Below, in pieces: positions 11,722 through 25,100 of a stretch of 64,000 nucleotides of DNA (position 1 is its first letter; each line of letters starts with the position of its first letter). The notes under the pieces are model-generated. The model had not been told where the DNA came from. It saw only the letters and a program-made list of their open reading frames with translations, and searched no databases. This DNA comes from Diatrype stigma (Eukaryota; Ascomycota; Sordariomycetes; Xylariales; Diatrypaceae): contig JAKJXP020000109.1 of NCBI GenBank assembly GCA_022225965.2, positions 79,066 to 143,065 of the forward strand, in the 5' to 3' direction. A program made the position numbers and the translations under genes.

Positions 11722-11745
11722 CCCCCCCCCCCCCCCCCCCCCCCC
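11722..11745. repeat. C24 homopolymer tract
   Basis: An unbroken run of 24 C residues 36 bp beyond the right inverted repeat. The length is likely to vary between cells and sequencing reads. Confidence 0.9.
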
Positions 11746-11822
11746 AAAAGAAAAGTGGTCTGTTTCTGAGATAAGTGGTACCCAGGTTGGTAAGGCCGGG
11801 TATGTATCCAGGGAGGGTGAGC

Positions 11823-11923
11823 GGTGGTGGTGGTGGTGGTAGTGGTAGTGGTAGTGGTAATGGCAGTGGTGGTGGTGGTGGTGGTGGGTGAGGGCATGGA
11901 CCTCGGAGGTCTGAGCTTTCCCT

Positions 11924-11957
<34 letters not shown>
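11823..11957. repeat. trinucleotide tracts (GGT)n and (CTG)n
   Basis: Two neighbouring microsatellites: GGT-type repeats with some GTA/GTG variants at about 11823-11887, and CTG repeats at about 11926-11957. The long open frames across them in several phases are repeat translations, not genes. Confidence 0.85.
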
Positions 11958-11959
<2 letters not shown>

Positions 11960-12777
11960 CCCGCTCCCCTCCAGCCCAGCCCAGCCCAGCTCCCCCAGTT
12001 CCAGTTTCCTTCCCCCAAGGTTTGGCCGACCAACCAGCCATCGGATTTCCTCCCCATGTACCGCGCTGGTCCACGCATCACCCAGTTCGCACCACCACCC
12101 GCACCACCTGCACTACATGCACCACCTGCACCACTACCTACGCTACTAGGTACCGTGGCAGCCATGGCCTGTCCAGACTGTCTATGTCTCTCTTGTTCCT
12201 TTTCTCACTGCCTAGTAGAATTTAAGCTCACTGGTGATGATCCTAGCCCCAACAGCATGATGGCCCGGCTAGTACCATTGCATCACTTATACCGCATAGA
12301 GTGACTTCGTCGCTATCACAGCCGCTTGTAACGCACCAAGCATGACCCACCCTCCCTCTCAGTGCTCGCAGTCGCCGTCAAACGGGGGAGGAATGGCCGG
12401 TGCTGCGCGAGCAATAGTACCTACCAAGTAGGTAGGCAATGGAGGTAAAGCAAGCAAGCAAGCAAGCAAAGCTCCCAGAGCTCCCCTCCATCCAATCCCA
12501 ATCCCCTCTGCGCCTCTGCGCCTTTGCGACTCCCCCCCAGCTCCCCCAGCTTTACCCATTGCGCTCCCCCCTTCCCGAGCAGAGCAGCCTTTCCCCAGGC
12601 GCAACCGCACGCCCGCTCCCCTTCTTTCCTCTTCTCCCCCAAGCTTTCCTCTCTTTCTTGCCTCCTGTCCCATCTTTCCTACTTACTTCTTCATCATCGT
12701 TACCTTACCAGGCCATCCCAACTGCCTTCACGCTTCCCCATTTGCACCAATTAGCCGTCCCAATATCAAATTCGGCC

Positions 12778-13680
12778 ATGTCTTCCCGTAAGAGAAAGCA
12801 GGAAGGGGAGGAAGAGCTTGTTGCTCTGCCCAGTGATGAGAGTGAAGAGGAAGAGGAGTAAGTTGAAGTCTCTGAGCCTAACCATGTTCCTACCCCCTGA
12901 ACACAGCACGCCTTGTCTGTAAGCACGCCAGGTTCACACTAGCTATTTGATGTTGTGGTCGATGCGCCAACGTCACTTGACATTTCTCTGTTGAGACGCG
13001 TACTTGGTGATTTTGTCGCTCTGACATAGTCTTCCGATCATCTCCATCTCGCAATAGGCTTCGTCTAGGAAAGCCTGGATCCCATGATTGCATATACTAA
13101 CCTAAGGCCAATAGGTATGAGGACTCTGAAGAAGATGCGTCCGTCGATGACGATGATGATGACGATGAAGTGTTTGATGAGAGCGAACCTGTGCAAAAGA
13201 ATGGAGCTCATGGTAAGTCGATCACGCTTCTTCAAAACCCTAGGTCTTTCGATCAATCCACTGCCCCTTCCACTTCGTTTTTTGGACCTGTTCCATCCAT
13301 CTTGAATTAACACAAGCCTTCCAGCAGGACCCGCCTCAGCCGCCGCGCCAGCTGCAGCTCCTCCTAATAAGAAGCAGAAGACTGCTCCTGCCAGCAACGA
13401 GCCAATTTCCGTAGTCGGCAATGATGATGACGGCGAGGAAGAGGACTTTGACGATGAAGTCGCAGAGGATGAAGACGTAACCGAAGACGAGGCAGAGGGC
13501 GAAGGTGAGGGCGAGGCCGAGGGCGAGGCCGAAGGTGTGGGAGAGGAAGAAGAAGAGGAAGAGGAAGAGGAAAACGGTGTTGTCGAAGCTAAAGGAAAGG
13601 TCGACATCATCGACGCCCCTGCCAAAGTCGAGAACGGCATCGCCAAAGCGGTGACTGCTGGTGGTGATGGTGAGGATTGA
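12778..13680 (+). CDS. small very acidic low-complexity protein, three exons
   Basis: Exons 12778-12857, 13115-13212 and 13328-13680 join in frame to 176 residues (donors GTAAGT and GTAAGT; acceptors ATAG and GCAG). The start has a basic cluster SSRKRKQ, a plausible nuclear signal. A second basic patch, NKKQK, follows an Ala/Pro stretch. Most of the rest is Asp/Glu, with runs near residues 18-27, 40-50 and 105-150. Two nearly identical sevenfold Glu-Gly-Glu-Ala runs come before a poly-Glu run. Such composition is common in histone chaperones and nucleolar proteins, but I see no CHZ, NAP or nucleoplasmin motif, so function is unassigned. The last intron ends in a tandem acceptor (CAGCAG at 13322-13327), which would add or drop one Ala. 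Confidence 0.75.
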
Positions 13681-14453
13681 GATATCCTGATCTTCTCGGC
13701 ACGATCGCCGTGACTATCACCCTCTGGCATCGGCCTGAAATGCTTGCTCTTCGTTTGCCTTGTCTCCTTGCCCTGCGGCATCCCGACACCCGTCGCTATT
13801 CGGGAAATCTTCTTGTCTGTAGTTATCTTACCTTGTAGTAGAGGGTCAACAGTGAATGTTGGTTATGTTCAGCACACGTGCAGGATAACATTGAATGCCC
13901 TCGACTCAAACCCCCCGTAAGCAATGAAACATAAAGCGACCTTTTCCAATTGCCTCCTGGTATACTCTGCGCCGGTTGAGCAAGCATATTACCGTCGGGG
14001 CAGTAGGCACTCGTTCATCTTACCCCCATGTTTCAGTGAAGACTGATAAAACAAAGTGAATTCTTCGGCATACGCAGTATAGATAGTGGAGTAACTTATA
14101 CTTATCGACACTTCGAACAGAGGGATATATATAAGATTTCAAGAGCTTCCATCATACATGTGTTGGGCATCAACGTTATTCTTATGTCTGTCTGCCTAGC
14201 CCGTAATATAAGGCAGTTTATTCGAAGTCCTGCCGTTTATTCCTTCAAACAAGGACGTTATGTGGAAGACTTCGTCGTTTCTTTTTCTTCGATAACCCCA
14301 CAATTCCACGCTACAACCAGTCTCGCTGGATCTTATTACTCGTTGGCTTGTCATGGCCATGGTCATAACATGACCGCTTCGTCGAATAAGATGACAACTG
14401 GCAGGCAGGTAGGCCGTTTCTGGTTGGTCCATGCGATGCGATGCGATCGATGA

Positions 14454-14485
<32 letters not shown>

Positions 14486-16196
14486 GCACACACAACCCCA
14501 GACCAATTCACCAACAGGGCAACACACGGCAGACACGTAATGCATTGTATGGCCGGGTGAACTGATAGATCAATTGTAGGGGAACTAGAGAGAGCCTGAC
14601 AGACATAGCTCAGGCCGTTGATGACATGCTACCTACTCTGGCTTCTCAGACCAGACAGACTACAGTTGTTAGTTATCTCGACTTGCATATGGCAACTAGC
14701 TAGGTACGGTAGCCAGTCACCGCATGCATATTAGTAAAGTAAGATACCTAAGTAGGTAGGCATTGCACCCCACGTCCGGTCGTCTGCATGCATCGGCACG
14801 GCACGACACGGCGCGGCGCGGCGCGGCGCCATGCGATGCGGCCAGGCGGGCTCGGGAGATCTACATACTCTGGGGAAATGGATGGACCTCCTTCGGGCAA
14901 GCATGATACGTATGTAGGAAAATGGGATGGGGCCATCACCGACGAATGGATAGGGGAAATGAGAGAAGAAAAAAAGAAGAGAAAAAAGACCCACTAGTTA
15001 GTTAAGCACTTATGTACAGTGTGGCTACTTTTACTTGTTGCCTACCAGCTTTTCGATCCACCGCTCGATCAACATGTGTCTGTCTGTCTACCCCTAGGTA
15101 CCCACATGAGTAGCTATATTCTAGATTCTAGGTGTGTACAGCTCACAGTACGCAGATCCGGATATCCATGAGTGCATTGTGCGTTTGTGTACCTCTATAG
15201 CAGGCATGGATGAACGAAGAGGTTGAGATTGAGAGGGGCAATCTCCCGACTAGGTACTAGATAGATGTCGGAGACGGATGTAGATGCTGGGAGCTGAGTT
15301 GAGATCGACAAGAGGACTTGTCCAGCTACTAAGGCACTGCGGCTAGTTGATACTAGGTTCATTATGGACATGCGTGCATACGCGATGCGATATGGACGTC
15401 CATGGAGTCGGAAATATCGTACAAGTGCGAGTGAGCTGGCGTAGGTATACTGGGGCACCACGGCGTGTAGGGACTCTCCTGTCGATAAGACGGAGGATCT
15501 TCAGGAAGGTAGGAAGGAAACATTGCGGCTTTCTCTCTCTTTTGATCGTGATTCGTTCTAGTTGCTGGGTGGCGTTACGAACTGCCTAGTCAAATTCCTG
15601 GCTCTTTAATTAGTTGGTAGCTACACAGGTAGGTACTTACTAGATGTGAGGAATAGATAAGCTCCCAGTTCTGGCTCGGGCTGGCTGACTGGAAGGAGAA
15701 AGGGGGTTGGTCAACTGGCTCTCCAAATACAGCGGAAGCCTGCCTAGATAACTGAGTCGACATACACTTTATCCCCTCGATGCTGTGTATGGGTTCATGA
15801 AGTTGGCTAGCTAGAACTAGATGACAGACATGTTCCTCCCCATTCCCAGCACGGCAGAGATCCGCGACAACGATCGCTAAAATTCTATGAGCTGTTTGCT
15901 GCCGTGTATCCATGGTAAAGGTAGACCAACTAGTCTGATAGTTAGATCGATCAAACTGTTGCGTGAAAACTGGCGTCTCCCAGGGGAATATCGCCCCCAG
16001 GGGAGCAGTGGGTAGGTGGGTGGTCATGATTATGTTCTTTTGGCATTGAGTACCTAGGCAGGTAGTCTTCCACCTCTTGTTGGAATGGCCGATTCAACAA
16101 GAACCACCAAACCAACTCCATCCCCTTCCCCCCATCATTAAGCCCAAGCCGAAATAGACATAACCTCCAGTTAGCAGGCCAACTTTGCCACTCCGG
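13681..16196. other. 2.5-kb gene-poor region
   Basis: I see no gene with domain or codon support. It contains the 3' flank of the acidic-protein gene, a CA microsatellite, GCGATGC words (14430-14450, 14832, 15373), a CGGCG-rich tract near 14805-14830, and many TAGGTA/TACCTA words. A 145-codon frame at 15590-16027 (minus) starts with ATG but resembles nothing I know and shows no codon bias. Confidence 0.35.
14455..14484. repeat. (CA)15 microsatellite
   Basis: Thirty bases of perfect CA dinucleotide, followed by a shorter imperfect CA run. It directly follows a GATGC tandem ending in GATCGATGAT. Confidence 0.95.
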
Positions 16197-17166
16197 TCAC
16201 CCGAGCCTCTGTTTCCGCCTCACCCAAACCTCTTTATCCTGCTCCTTGGCCTCCTCCCCCTCTTGCTCTTGCTCTTCCCCTTCCTCACCAACCCCTCTCC
16301 CTTTCCCTCCTCCTGCTCCCGCGACGGGCCGTAGCTCGAGCTCCCAGACGCCGAGCTTGTAGGTCCCGCGGTCCGCCTGGCCCGTGTGCAGGTCGAAGGA
16401 CCAGCCGTGCTTGGGGCACGACAGGCCGCTGCTCAGCACGACGCCGAAATCCTCGATGTCGAACGGCGTGCCGTTCGAGAGCGGGTACGAGGAGTGCGGA
16501 CAGCGCTGTTATTTTTGGCATGTGGGTGGATTCGAAACCCCGCCTTTTGGTGAGTAGAATGGAAAGAAAGGGGGAAAAAAAAAGAACGGAGAAGAAGAAA
16601 CGAAAAGAAATAAAGGGCATGTTTTTTAACGATGAAAGGGGAGACGAGGAGGGGGGAAGGGGAGGTAGGTAAACATCTAATAGCAAGGAGGGTTGAGCAG
16701 GGGAAAACGGAAAGGAAAACAAAATAAGAACTTCAATAAAGAGGGGAGATTTCACTGAAGAAAAAGAAAAAAAAAAAAACAACAACAACAAAGAACAAAA
16801 ACTCACGTTATCCACCGCGTGGAACTTCCCCTTATACTGAAAGACGAGCACCTGATCTCTCATGGTCCGCATGTGCTCGGCCGCCCCCGCATCCTCAGGC
16901 GCTATCTCCTCGACGTCATCACCGGCCGGCCCCGTTGCCGGCGCTCGCGGGACGCGGAAGACCCTGCACCCCGCTGCGCTGTGGCCTCTACAGGAGCGCT
17001 TCTCCGCTAGGCTGCTAGCGTCGTCCGCACCGTCGCCGTCGCTATCTCCGTCGACGTTGGGGAACGAGGACGCGAGGCCCACGAATGTCCAGGAGGCTCC
17101 GGCTCTTTTACTGGAGGTGGAGGTGCTCGCCATCCATGGCGTCCCGATGATGGTGGTGGTGGCCAT
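16197..17166 (-). CDS. soluble Rieske [2Fe-2S] domain protein, two exons
   Basis: Exons 17166-16807 and 16505-16197 (minus) join in phase 0 to 222 residues. The 301-nt intron has donor GTGAGT and acceptor AACAG. The junction creates DNRCPH, so the first Rieske pair CxH is at about 122/124. The second pair, CPKHGWSF, has ligands at about 150/153, and the spacing suits one [2Fe-2S] cluster bound by two Cys and two His. Upstream, DQVLVFQYKGKFHAVDN is the usual strand before the first ligand loop. There is no catalytic oxygenase domain, so this is a stand-alone ferredoxin-like protein. The C-terminus is a Glu/Gln/Lys-rich tail and the N-terminus is Ser/Asp-rich. Partner and pathway are unknown. 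Confidence 0.85.
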
Positions 17167-17674
17167 CTTGGGAGCGGCAGGCTATGCGCGCGCGCACATA
17201 CACAGTGTGCGAGATCTGCCGCCGCGCTGGTTGTAGCTGGAAGTTTATAGCTGAGGCGAAGGATAGGAGGGCCTTTCCCGAGGCGCGGTTTTCGTATGTT
17301 GAAGGCAGGGTTAGAAGATATATATAGAATATATAGAGAGACGTTTTCTGTTTGGGTGCTGGATCGAGTTAGGTTCTCTGTGCTCTTGTTGTTGCATACG
17401 GGAGAGTCATCCGCTGGGGATTTTGCCGCAGAGAATAGAAGGGCCGCACAGTGTCTAGATACAGGTGGTGGTCTCCGCACTGTATATATAAACCCTGATC
17501 CATTGCCCCTTTATTCATGCAGAATCAAGCGTTACATTTAGGAAATGTAGTATCGACCTACCGTAGCCAGTAGCTCCTTGCGCCAGAGCAGCGCCACGTC
17601 TTCACTGCTTTTTTAACCCTACCGGGGGTGGTCATGAACATAATTTTAATACAACTCGTAAGAGCTATTGTTCA
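17167..17674. other. promoter side of the Rieske gene up to the transposon nest
   Basis: About 0.5 kb of non-mutated DNA holding the upstream region of the Rieske gene. The last five bases (17670-17674, GTTCA) are the left target-site duplication of element E1. No gene seen. Confidence 0.5.
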
Positions 17675-18002
17675 TGTGATAAGGACTTATAGGGCTTGGA
17701 ACGTGTAGAACAAATTAGCTTATAATTTTGTATGGTTCTTTAGGAGCGTATTGAAAAGCTAAGATTTAAGAGACGTCGAAGGGAATTCGACGGAATATTT
17801 ATATATAGCAATTTGTAAATACGTATTAATACGTATCCTTTATTTTTAATTTTCGCGGTTTCCGTTATTATAACTTTAATGGTTATATTAAGTAGGAATA
17901 TATTTTAATATTTCCTGCAGTAAAGAATGAAATATATTCCAATATATCCTGCAATTAGTAATAATTGCAATTGCTATTAATTCGAAATGCCTCCGTATAA
18001 CA
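17675..18002 (-). repeat. E1 left LTR (3' LTR), 328 bp
   Basis: Starts TGTGATAAG and ends GTATAACA on the plus strand. It aligns over its whole length with 42028-42355. The first ~85 bp are hardly mutated while the rest carries C-to-T and G-to-A changes. Confidence 0.93.
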
Positions 18003-21000
18003 TTACTTTTCCTTTTCTTAAAGCTTGTTTTTAAACAACGAAGCCTAAATCGAAAATAATATAAAAAACAAAATTATCGATATTTATAAATTAATTGGCT
18101 TATTTAAATGTTATTAATAAAATAATAAAATAACTTATTTAATACCTTTATTATCGAAATAGTTATATGGTTTTTAAGTTTAATATTTCTTAATAAGATA
18201 ATTCTTTTATTTAATTAAATACTTTACGTATTTTTAAGTTTTTAAAAAATTTATTATTTTATTTATTTAATATTTATTTACCTTAATTAATATAACATTT
18301 CGTAAGACCTAATTAAAATTAAGCGGTATTTAATTATTAACGCAATATGGTTTAATAAACGATACGTAAAACGTATTATAAATTTTTTAACTTTTAAATA
18401 ACGTAAGTTTAATAACGGTAAAGGAAATTATTTTTCGGATTTTATATGGTTTCCATATTTTTTTATTTAGCTTTTTAACGGGGCGTTTCGTTTTTATGTT
18501 TTTATTATTAAGTATAATTAATTATTTTTTCTTTAAAAAAGGTATTTTCTTTTGTTTTTTATTGGCCTAGTGCTTTATTTTTTTTGCTTTTTTTCAGGTA
18601 TTTTTAAGCGTTTTTATGTATTTGGATTATCTAATATGCGTATATTTAATTATTCGGATTATAAAAAAAACCGAATGATAAGTTATATGTTATAAAATAA
18701 TAGCCATAATTAGCGTAAAAAAGAGTTATATGCATAAAGGTTAATTTGGCATTATTATATGCAAATTCGGCCGTAAGTAATAGATTTTTTTAATTGGATA
18801 TTTCGTAATTAACGAAAGCTTTAAAATAAATTTTAAGGGTTTGATTTAATTTTTTAGTTTAATTATTCGTTTATAAATAAAAGGCTATATTTATGCGTAA
18901 TTTGATTTTTATTAATTTAAGAAAGTTGCGTTAAAAATGTGCAATAAATTTAAAGTTTTTATTCGAAATAATGTCGAAAAGTATTTTATGTAATTTTTAA
19001 TAGGATTTTATAAAGATTTTAATAAGGTTCGTAGCGGTTTTTTTTTTCATTTTAAGGAATATAAAATGAACCATTTTAATAAAGGGATTTATTATAACTT
19101 ATATCGAATTATATCCATTAAAAAAAGAAAGATTAATAATAAAATCCATAGCGATTATATATTATAAATAATAATGTAATTTTATGAGTTATAATAAACC
19201 ATAAAATGCGTATTTAAAAACCTTATTTTGTTAATAATCGTAATATCCATTAATAAACTTTCGAATTAATAATTTTAGGTTTAATTATTAAAAGTTCCGT
19301 ATAATACGTTTTAACGTTTTGTTTATATTTATATGTTTTGCGATTAAGGTATTATATTCGGATTTTATAATCTTTTATTGAAATTCGAAAAGGATTTAAA
19401 GTTTTTCCTTGCAATATAATAATTCGTTTTTAATCTTAATATTTTTATTTAGTAATGCTATTTTTTCCATATATATGGGATTCTTTTTAGCTAAGAACTT
19501 AATTTTGTTTATAAATTCGGGATATTATTTAAGCGTCGAAATATTATATAGTTTTTCCGAAATTAAAATAACCGAAGCTAAGGCCATAAACGTAGGTCCT
19601 ATAAAGTACGAAAAATGTTTTTTTTATAAAATCGACGTAATCGGTTGGTTTTTAGTTTTTTTTTTAGGCCGATATTAATTTAATTAAAAAAGGATATTGG
19701 CCTTTTTATTTTGCTTATCGGATTGGTAATTAATAATAAACCAATACGAAAATAACTATTAAGCTTATTTCGTTTATTTCTTATTTAGTACCTTAGTTAT
19801 TATGAAATAAGCGAGGTTTTAATAATTTAAAAAGATTTTAATACGATATTTAGCTTTTTTGAAGTATTGTTTTTATTTATCGAAAAAATCGACAATCGTT
19901 AGCAATTCTTTATTATAAATTTCGTAATTCATTTTTACCGGCGTAAGCTTGCGAAAGTAAAAAGTAATTGGTCGGAATTTTCCTTTATTATTCTTTTAAA
20001 ACATTATTATGCTAATTGCAAAATCAAAAGCATTTGCTTTTATATAAACTTATTTTTTAAGGTCGAAATAAATTAAAATAAATATTTAAATAAACTTATA
20101 TTTAAAATTATAAAAGGCGTAATTTATTTTATTAATTTATTTCCATAATTTAGGATTTCCTTTATTAGCGCTAATAATGGATTTGACAATATTAAAGAAG
20201 TTCTTAATAAAGCGACGATAAAAATTTGCGAAACTAATGAATTATTAAAATTCCTTAAGGATTTTAAGAAATTCCTATCGACTAATGTATTTCATTTTGT
20301 TTTAAATTATGGAAATGCTTTTATAACCGATAATATAACCAAAATATTTAATTTCGTATATTGCTTATTTGCATTTATATAAAATAATAATAAGATAATA
20401 TTTAATTAATTTGCGTAAAATCTTTTTAATTAATTTATTATATTATTCTTTAGTTTTAATATAAATAAATAAGTTATCGATATATATCATTAAACCTGTA
20501 TCGATAAGGTTTTTAAAGATGTTATTTATTATGATTTAAAAAATGGCTGGTATATTAATAAAACCAAAGGGCATTATTATATATTCGAATAATTCATATT
20601 TGCATCGGAATATTATTGTTTATTCGTTGCCTTTTTTAATTTTAATTAAATTAAAGCTTGCTTTTAAGTTAATTTTGGTAAATCATTTGGCGGTACGAAA
20701 CTGGGCTTGTATTTCGTTAATAAGTAAAATTAAATAACGAATAAGAATAATAATAACGTTTAGGCCTTAATAATTAATAACGGATCTTAAAGGATTATTA
20801 AAATTAGGTTTCGAAATAAACATAAAGAAAAAAGCATAAAAAGAAATTAATTTTCGAATTCGGCTTATGTTAAGCATGTTTTTTAATTAGGATTTAAATA
20901 CGTTAAATTCTTTTTTTATTTATTGCATAAAAAGGTTTTTATAAGGGTTTTTTTTTTACAAGTTAATGGTATAATTTTATGGCTTATAATTAAGGAATTT

Positions 21001-21956
21001 CTGGCTTATTTTCTTTGTTATAATAAATATAAATTCTTTAAATTCCTCGGATATTTTTTTAACGGATTTAATTTCTTGTTATTTAATAAATTGGCAATTT
21101 AATTAATAACGGCATAGCTGGTATAATTTTTACGATAAAACTTAAAAAGAAACGTAATTTTATTGGGGCTATCGAAAAAATTAATAGGCTAATATATTTT
21201 TAACCATTAATGGAAAAAAATAATATTATATTTATCGTTTATATTACTTAATTTAAAGTTTAAACGGAAAAAGTAATCCTTTTAATATCGGAAAATTAAG
21301 GCATTAATATAATATCGCCCGGCGTTTTTTATATAAATGGCGTCGAAAAATATTATTTTTTTAATTTTATTTCGTTTAAAAATAAGCAGCTTTTATTATC
21401 GGCATTTAGAAAATAATATAACCGATATAAAGCAACCATTATTTAAAAACATTTTAATAAAATGCTCGAAATAGTTATAAATTAATATCATTTTAATTAA
21501 AGGTTTAAAGCCGGATTTAAATTTAAATTTTGCTTTTTTTTATATCCGGAAAGGTAAAAAAATAAAGCTGTTTTTATTTCTTATTATCGCTTTTATTAAG
21601 TTATTTATTTATTATTACCGAATCGTTATCGTTAAATCGTTTTTTAACCGCAAAAAGTTTTACGAAAGAATTATTTATTGGCCATAAAATCTTATGCAAT
21701 ACGGAATGGAAGCCATTTAAAAATCCGAATCGGAATTATTAAGTTCGGTTACGAAATGCGAATGATTGGATTTTTTAAGAGCAGCGTCGATTTTAAGTTT
21801 TTTTTCGCTATTTAAAGCCGGCGTATCGTTATTTCGTTTATGCTTAATAAAGGAAATTTTTTTCAATAAACTGGATAAGTTTTTATTTTTAATATTGTTT
21901 TTTATAAAATAAGCAAGAATATAATAATTATTACGATTATATTTTTAATACGAAAC
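18003..21956 (-). pseudogene. E1 pol remnant: reverse transcriptase, RNase H, integrase
   Basis: Minus-strand reading gives ordered gypsy pol blocks despite many stops. The RT active-site box reads YIDN-LFIY at 20484-20473, where the family has YxDD. An RNase H region with PITFYFRKLTPVKMNYEIYN lies near 19,900-20,050. The integrase core begins AMDFIINL near 19,150, followed by TKMVHFI-like and DIISN blocks to its left. The D-to-N and Q/W-to-stop changes are all G-to-A or C-to-T. This part is separated from its gag by element E2. Confidence 0.82.
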
Positions 21957-22107
21957 TGTTACGATACTAAATATATAGCCACCGGCCCGGCTTTACATTG
22001 CTATATATAAGGGGACGTTTCGTCCCTTTTAGCTTAAACCTTTCCTTCTTTCCTCGTATAACAACAACTATATTTCCTCGATCCTATATTTGTTTGCAGC
22101 CGTAACA
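21957..22107 (+). repeat. E2 left (5') LTR, 151 bp
   Basis: TGTTACG...CGTAACA, a 7-bp perfect terminal inverted pair. It aligns without gaps with 29319-29469; the copies differ mainly by transitions. Confidence 0.9.
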
Positions 22108-25100
22108 GTTTATTATACCTACCTTTTTTTATAGGTTTAATCCAGCTGTAAGCCCTAAAATCCGGACGATAAATTATAAGCGCCAAAAAATCGCGATGGC
22201 CTTATATCCAAATTAACCCCTTTTTATTACCGCTGCGGCTATGTTTTAAGAATTCGAATATTTAGCCCTTATTATTTAATATTTCCAAAGGAATTTCTAA
22301 CCGATCTTGAATTTAATTATTATTAATTTAACAATTAACCCTTTTTAGCATGCCATTTTAAACGAAATAAAACAACGCTTTAAAACGCTTATTTAGGAAA
22401 ACGAGAAATTTTATCGTTAATTTAACGCAGCAATAAAGAAAAACGATTCCGAAACGATTCCGTAAATCCAGCAGCAACAATTCTCATTCCTATATATTTC
22501 TTAATTAAACCGTCCTATTAATTAAATATCTTTTTCGATTTTAAATCTTTTTCCGAACGCTATTTAATTAAGATTTTCTTTTTACTAGTTTTACCCTTAA
22601 TTTATTCCGATAATTAATTAAACGCAAACCATTTATTATATAAAATGCCTTAATGTTAAACCAATAGCGAAACTTAAAAGTAACGACTCATTAAAATTTA
22701 AGGAATTAAGCGATAACGATTTTAAAATATAAGAGAAATACGTTAATTAAAGGTTCCAAGTTTATTTAAAACTAGCCTTCGATTATTACGTATATATAAC
22801 GGAAATAAATCGAATTATATATATAGCCCAATACTTAAATAATAAGGCATATATTTACGTTAAAAAACGAATCGATATAATTATTAAATACCTTAACGAT
22901 TTCCAATAATAACCGGAAAAATAATAAGATTATATCGACTTAATTACGTTTTTAAATATCTTATATATCGTTAAAAATATCCGAATAGCAATTCATAAAA
23001 GCTTTATAGTTTTTTAATAAGGCAATAAATCTTTCGGAAAATTTATAAGCCTATTTATTAAATACGTAAATTAAAGCTAACAACTTAACGCTATTTGCGT
23101 CGTAATATTACAAGCCAAAATTAACGGAACTTTATAAAACGCATTCGTTTCGGTAATAAACCGGCTAATAAACGACGATGCCGTAAGATAAATTAACCTA
23201 TACCGAAACCTATTTAATAACCTGAAAAATAAAGCCCTTATTAAAAAACAACAATAACCCCTTTAATTAACGCATATATCCGCATTTCTATTAATTTCTA
23301 TACTAAAACCTATGCAGCTCGACGCGGCCAAAACGATACGATTTTATAAGCTTTTTCCGTAAAAAAAAACCCAACGTTTTAATAATTACTTATGCCTATA
23401 TTATAAAAAAACGGGTCATTTTTATAAGAATTGCCCCGAAAAAAGCCAAAAAAAAATAGCGAATCGCCGGAAAAAGCTTAGCCTTTAATAAAACTCGTAA
23501 CTAAAAGCCCTTTTTAAAATATTTCGAAGCTATAAAAAATAAATTATATATATATTTAATAAGCCTTAATATATTATTTTCTTTCCTTATTAAAGTATTT
23601 CGTTTTAACGATAAACCAATTCCATTTTATGTTATAATTAATAATAAATGCTTATTATATAGTTTTATTAATAATAATTTCGCGTATAATATTTATTTGC
23701 TTAGCCTTAATTTATTCGTTTTTAAAATGCTTTGCTTTATAAACGGTATCGTAACAGAAATAATTTCCAAATATAATATCGTAAATTATTAATTAGGACT
23801 TATTAAAAAATAAATCCTTTTATACCGATAACGCCTAAACGGCCTTAACGTTATATTGGAATTTTCTTAATTCCAGCATTATAATTCCAGCATTAATTAA
23901 AACCATAAAATATTCGCTATTAATAACAAAACATTCTTAAACCTAAATTCCTCCAATTCTTTCCCGACCCCAGCCCAATACCAAAACCTGGCCCAAAACC
24001 GAAATTAAATTAAGAATTACGCCTAAAACCAAACCAAAACCAAAAGCTATATCCGAAACCGGATCCAAACCATAAATTAGGCCATAAATCGATTCCGAAC
24101 TTTAATACCTAAAACCCTTAAATCCGAGAAAATACCCGTAACCTTTAAACCAATTCCGAACCATACCTAAACCGATATTAATTCCGTCGATATTCGGTTT
24201 TTTCGTATTACGAATTTTCTTATATTTTGCCGCATAAACGACGTATTAATAAATAATATATCATTTTAACAATTTATCGTTATAACGAATACATTTCGTT
24301 TTTTAACCGTAACCAACTTAAAACCTTAAACATTAATCGAAAACATTATAAACCAAATACCTAATATTTTCTTTCGAAATATTTTAATACAAAATAATAC
24401 CTTAAATCCGAACGTAATACCGAAATAATTACGAAACTTTTACGATTAAATAACGAAAATACCGTAGTTACGACGAATTTTAAACGAAAACATTTAAAAA
24501 TACTTAAATAAAAAACCTCCGGCTACGATAAAAAAAATCCTAAAAAAACTTTTCCCAAAATATTATAACCTAATTAAAACCTTTTTCCCATATAAAGCCG
24601 AAACGTTATTTCCTTATTGCTTATATAATTATAAAATACAACTACTTTTTAGCCAAACCTTTCCGTATAACCGATTCCGTCCGATATTTCTTAAAGAATT
24701 ATTAGCAATTAAAAAATACATTAACGATTATTTCGAAAAGGGATTTATTTGGGCTAATACCTTTTTTATAACGGCACCGGTTTTGCTTGCAAAAAAACCC
24801 GAAAGCGAAATTCGTATTTACGTAAATTATAAGGAACTTAATAACGTTATTATTAAAAATAAATATTTTATTCCGTTAATTCGAAAAACCCTAAATAACT
24901 TTTATTAAGCGAAGATTTATATTAAGCTCGATATTATTACGGCGTTTAATCGATTCCGGATTGCCTCCGGAAACGAATAAAAAATAACGTTTATTATAAG
25001 GTTCGGTTTTTTCGAATGCTAAATGGCCAATTTCGGTATAACCGGCGTTCCGAATTCGTTTTAATATTATATTAACGATACTTTATTTAACTTATTAAAC

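Larger units (their letters stand above)
10748..12777. other. 2-kb non-coding region rich in simple repeats
   Basis: Between the glutathione transferase promoter and the acidic-protein gene I see no supported CDS. It holds a GT-rich low-complexity patch (11150-11220), the 445-bp inverted-repeat unit described separately, a C24 tract, trinucleotide tracts and an AAGC tandem near 12450. Open frames over the trinucleotide tracts are only the six translations of the repeats. The last few hundred bases, C/T-rich, are likely the promoter and leader of the gene at 12778. Confidence 0.4.

Noticed and set aside
11642..12225. Several long frames with poly-Ser, poly-His, poly-Val or poly-Gly
   Set aside because: They are translations of GGT and CTG microsatellites in alternative frames.
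15590..16027. A 145-codon minus-strand frame starting with ATG
   Set aside because: No domain, no codon bias, and it lies in a region full of chance frames. It cannot be excluded, but I cannot support it.
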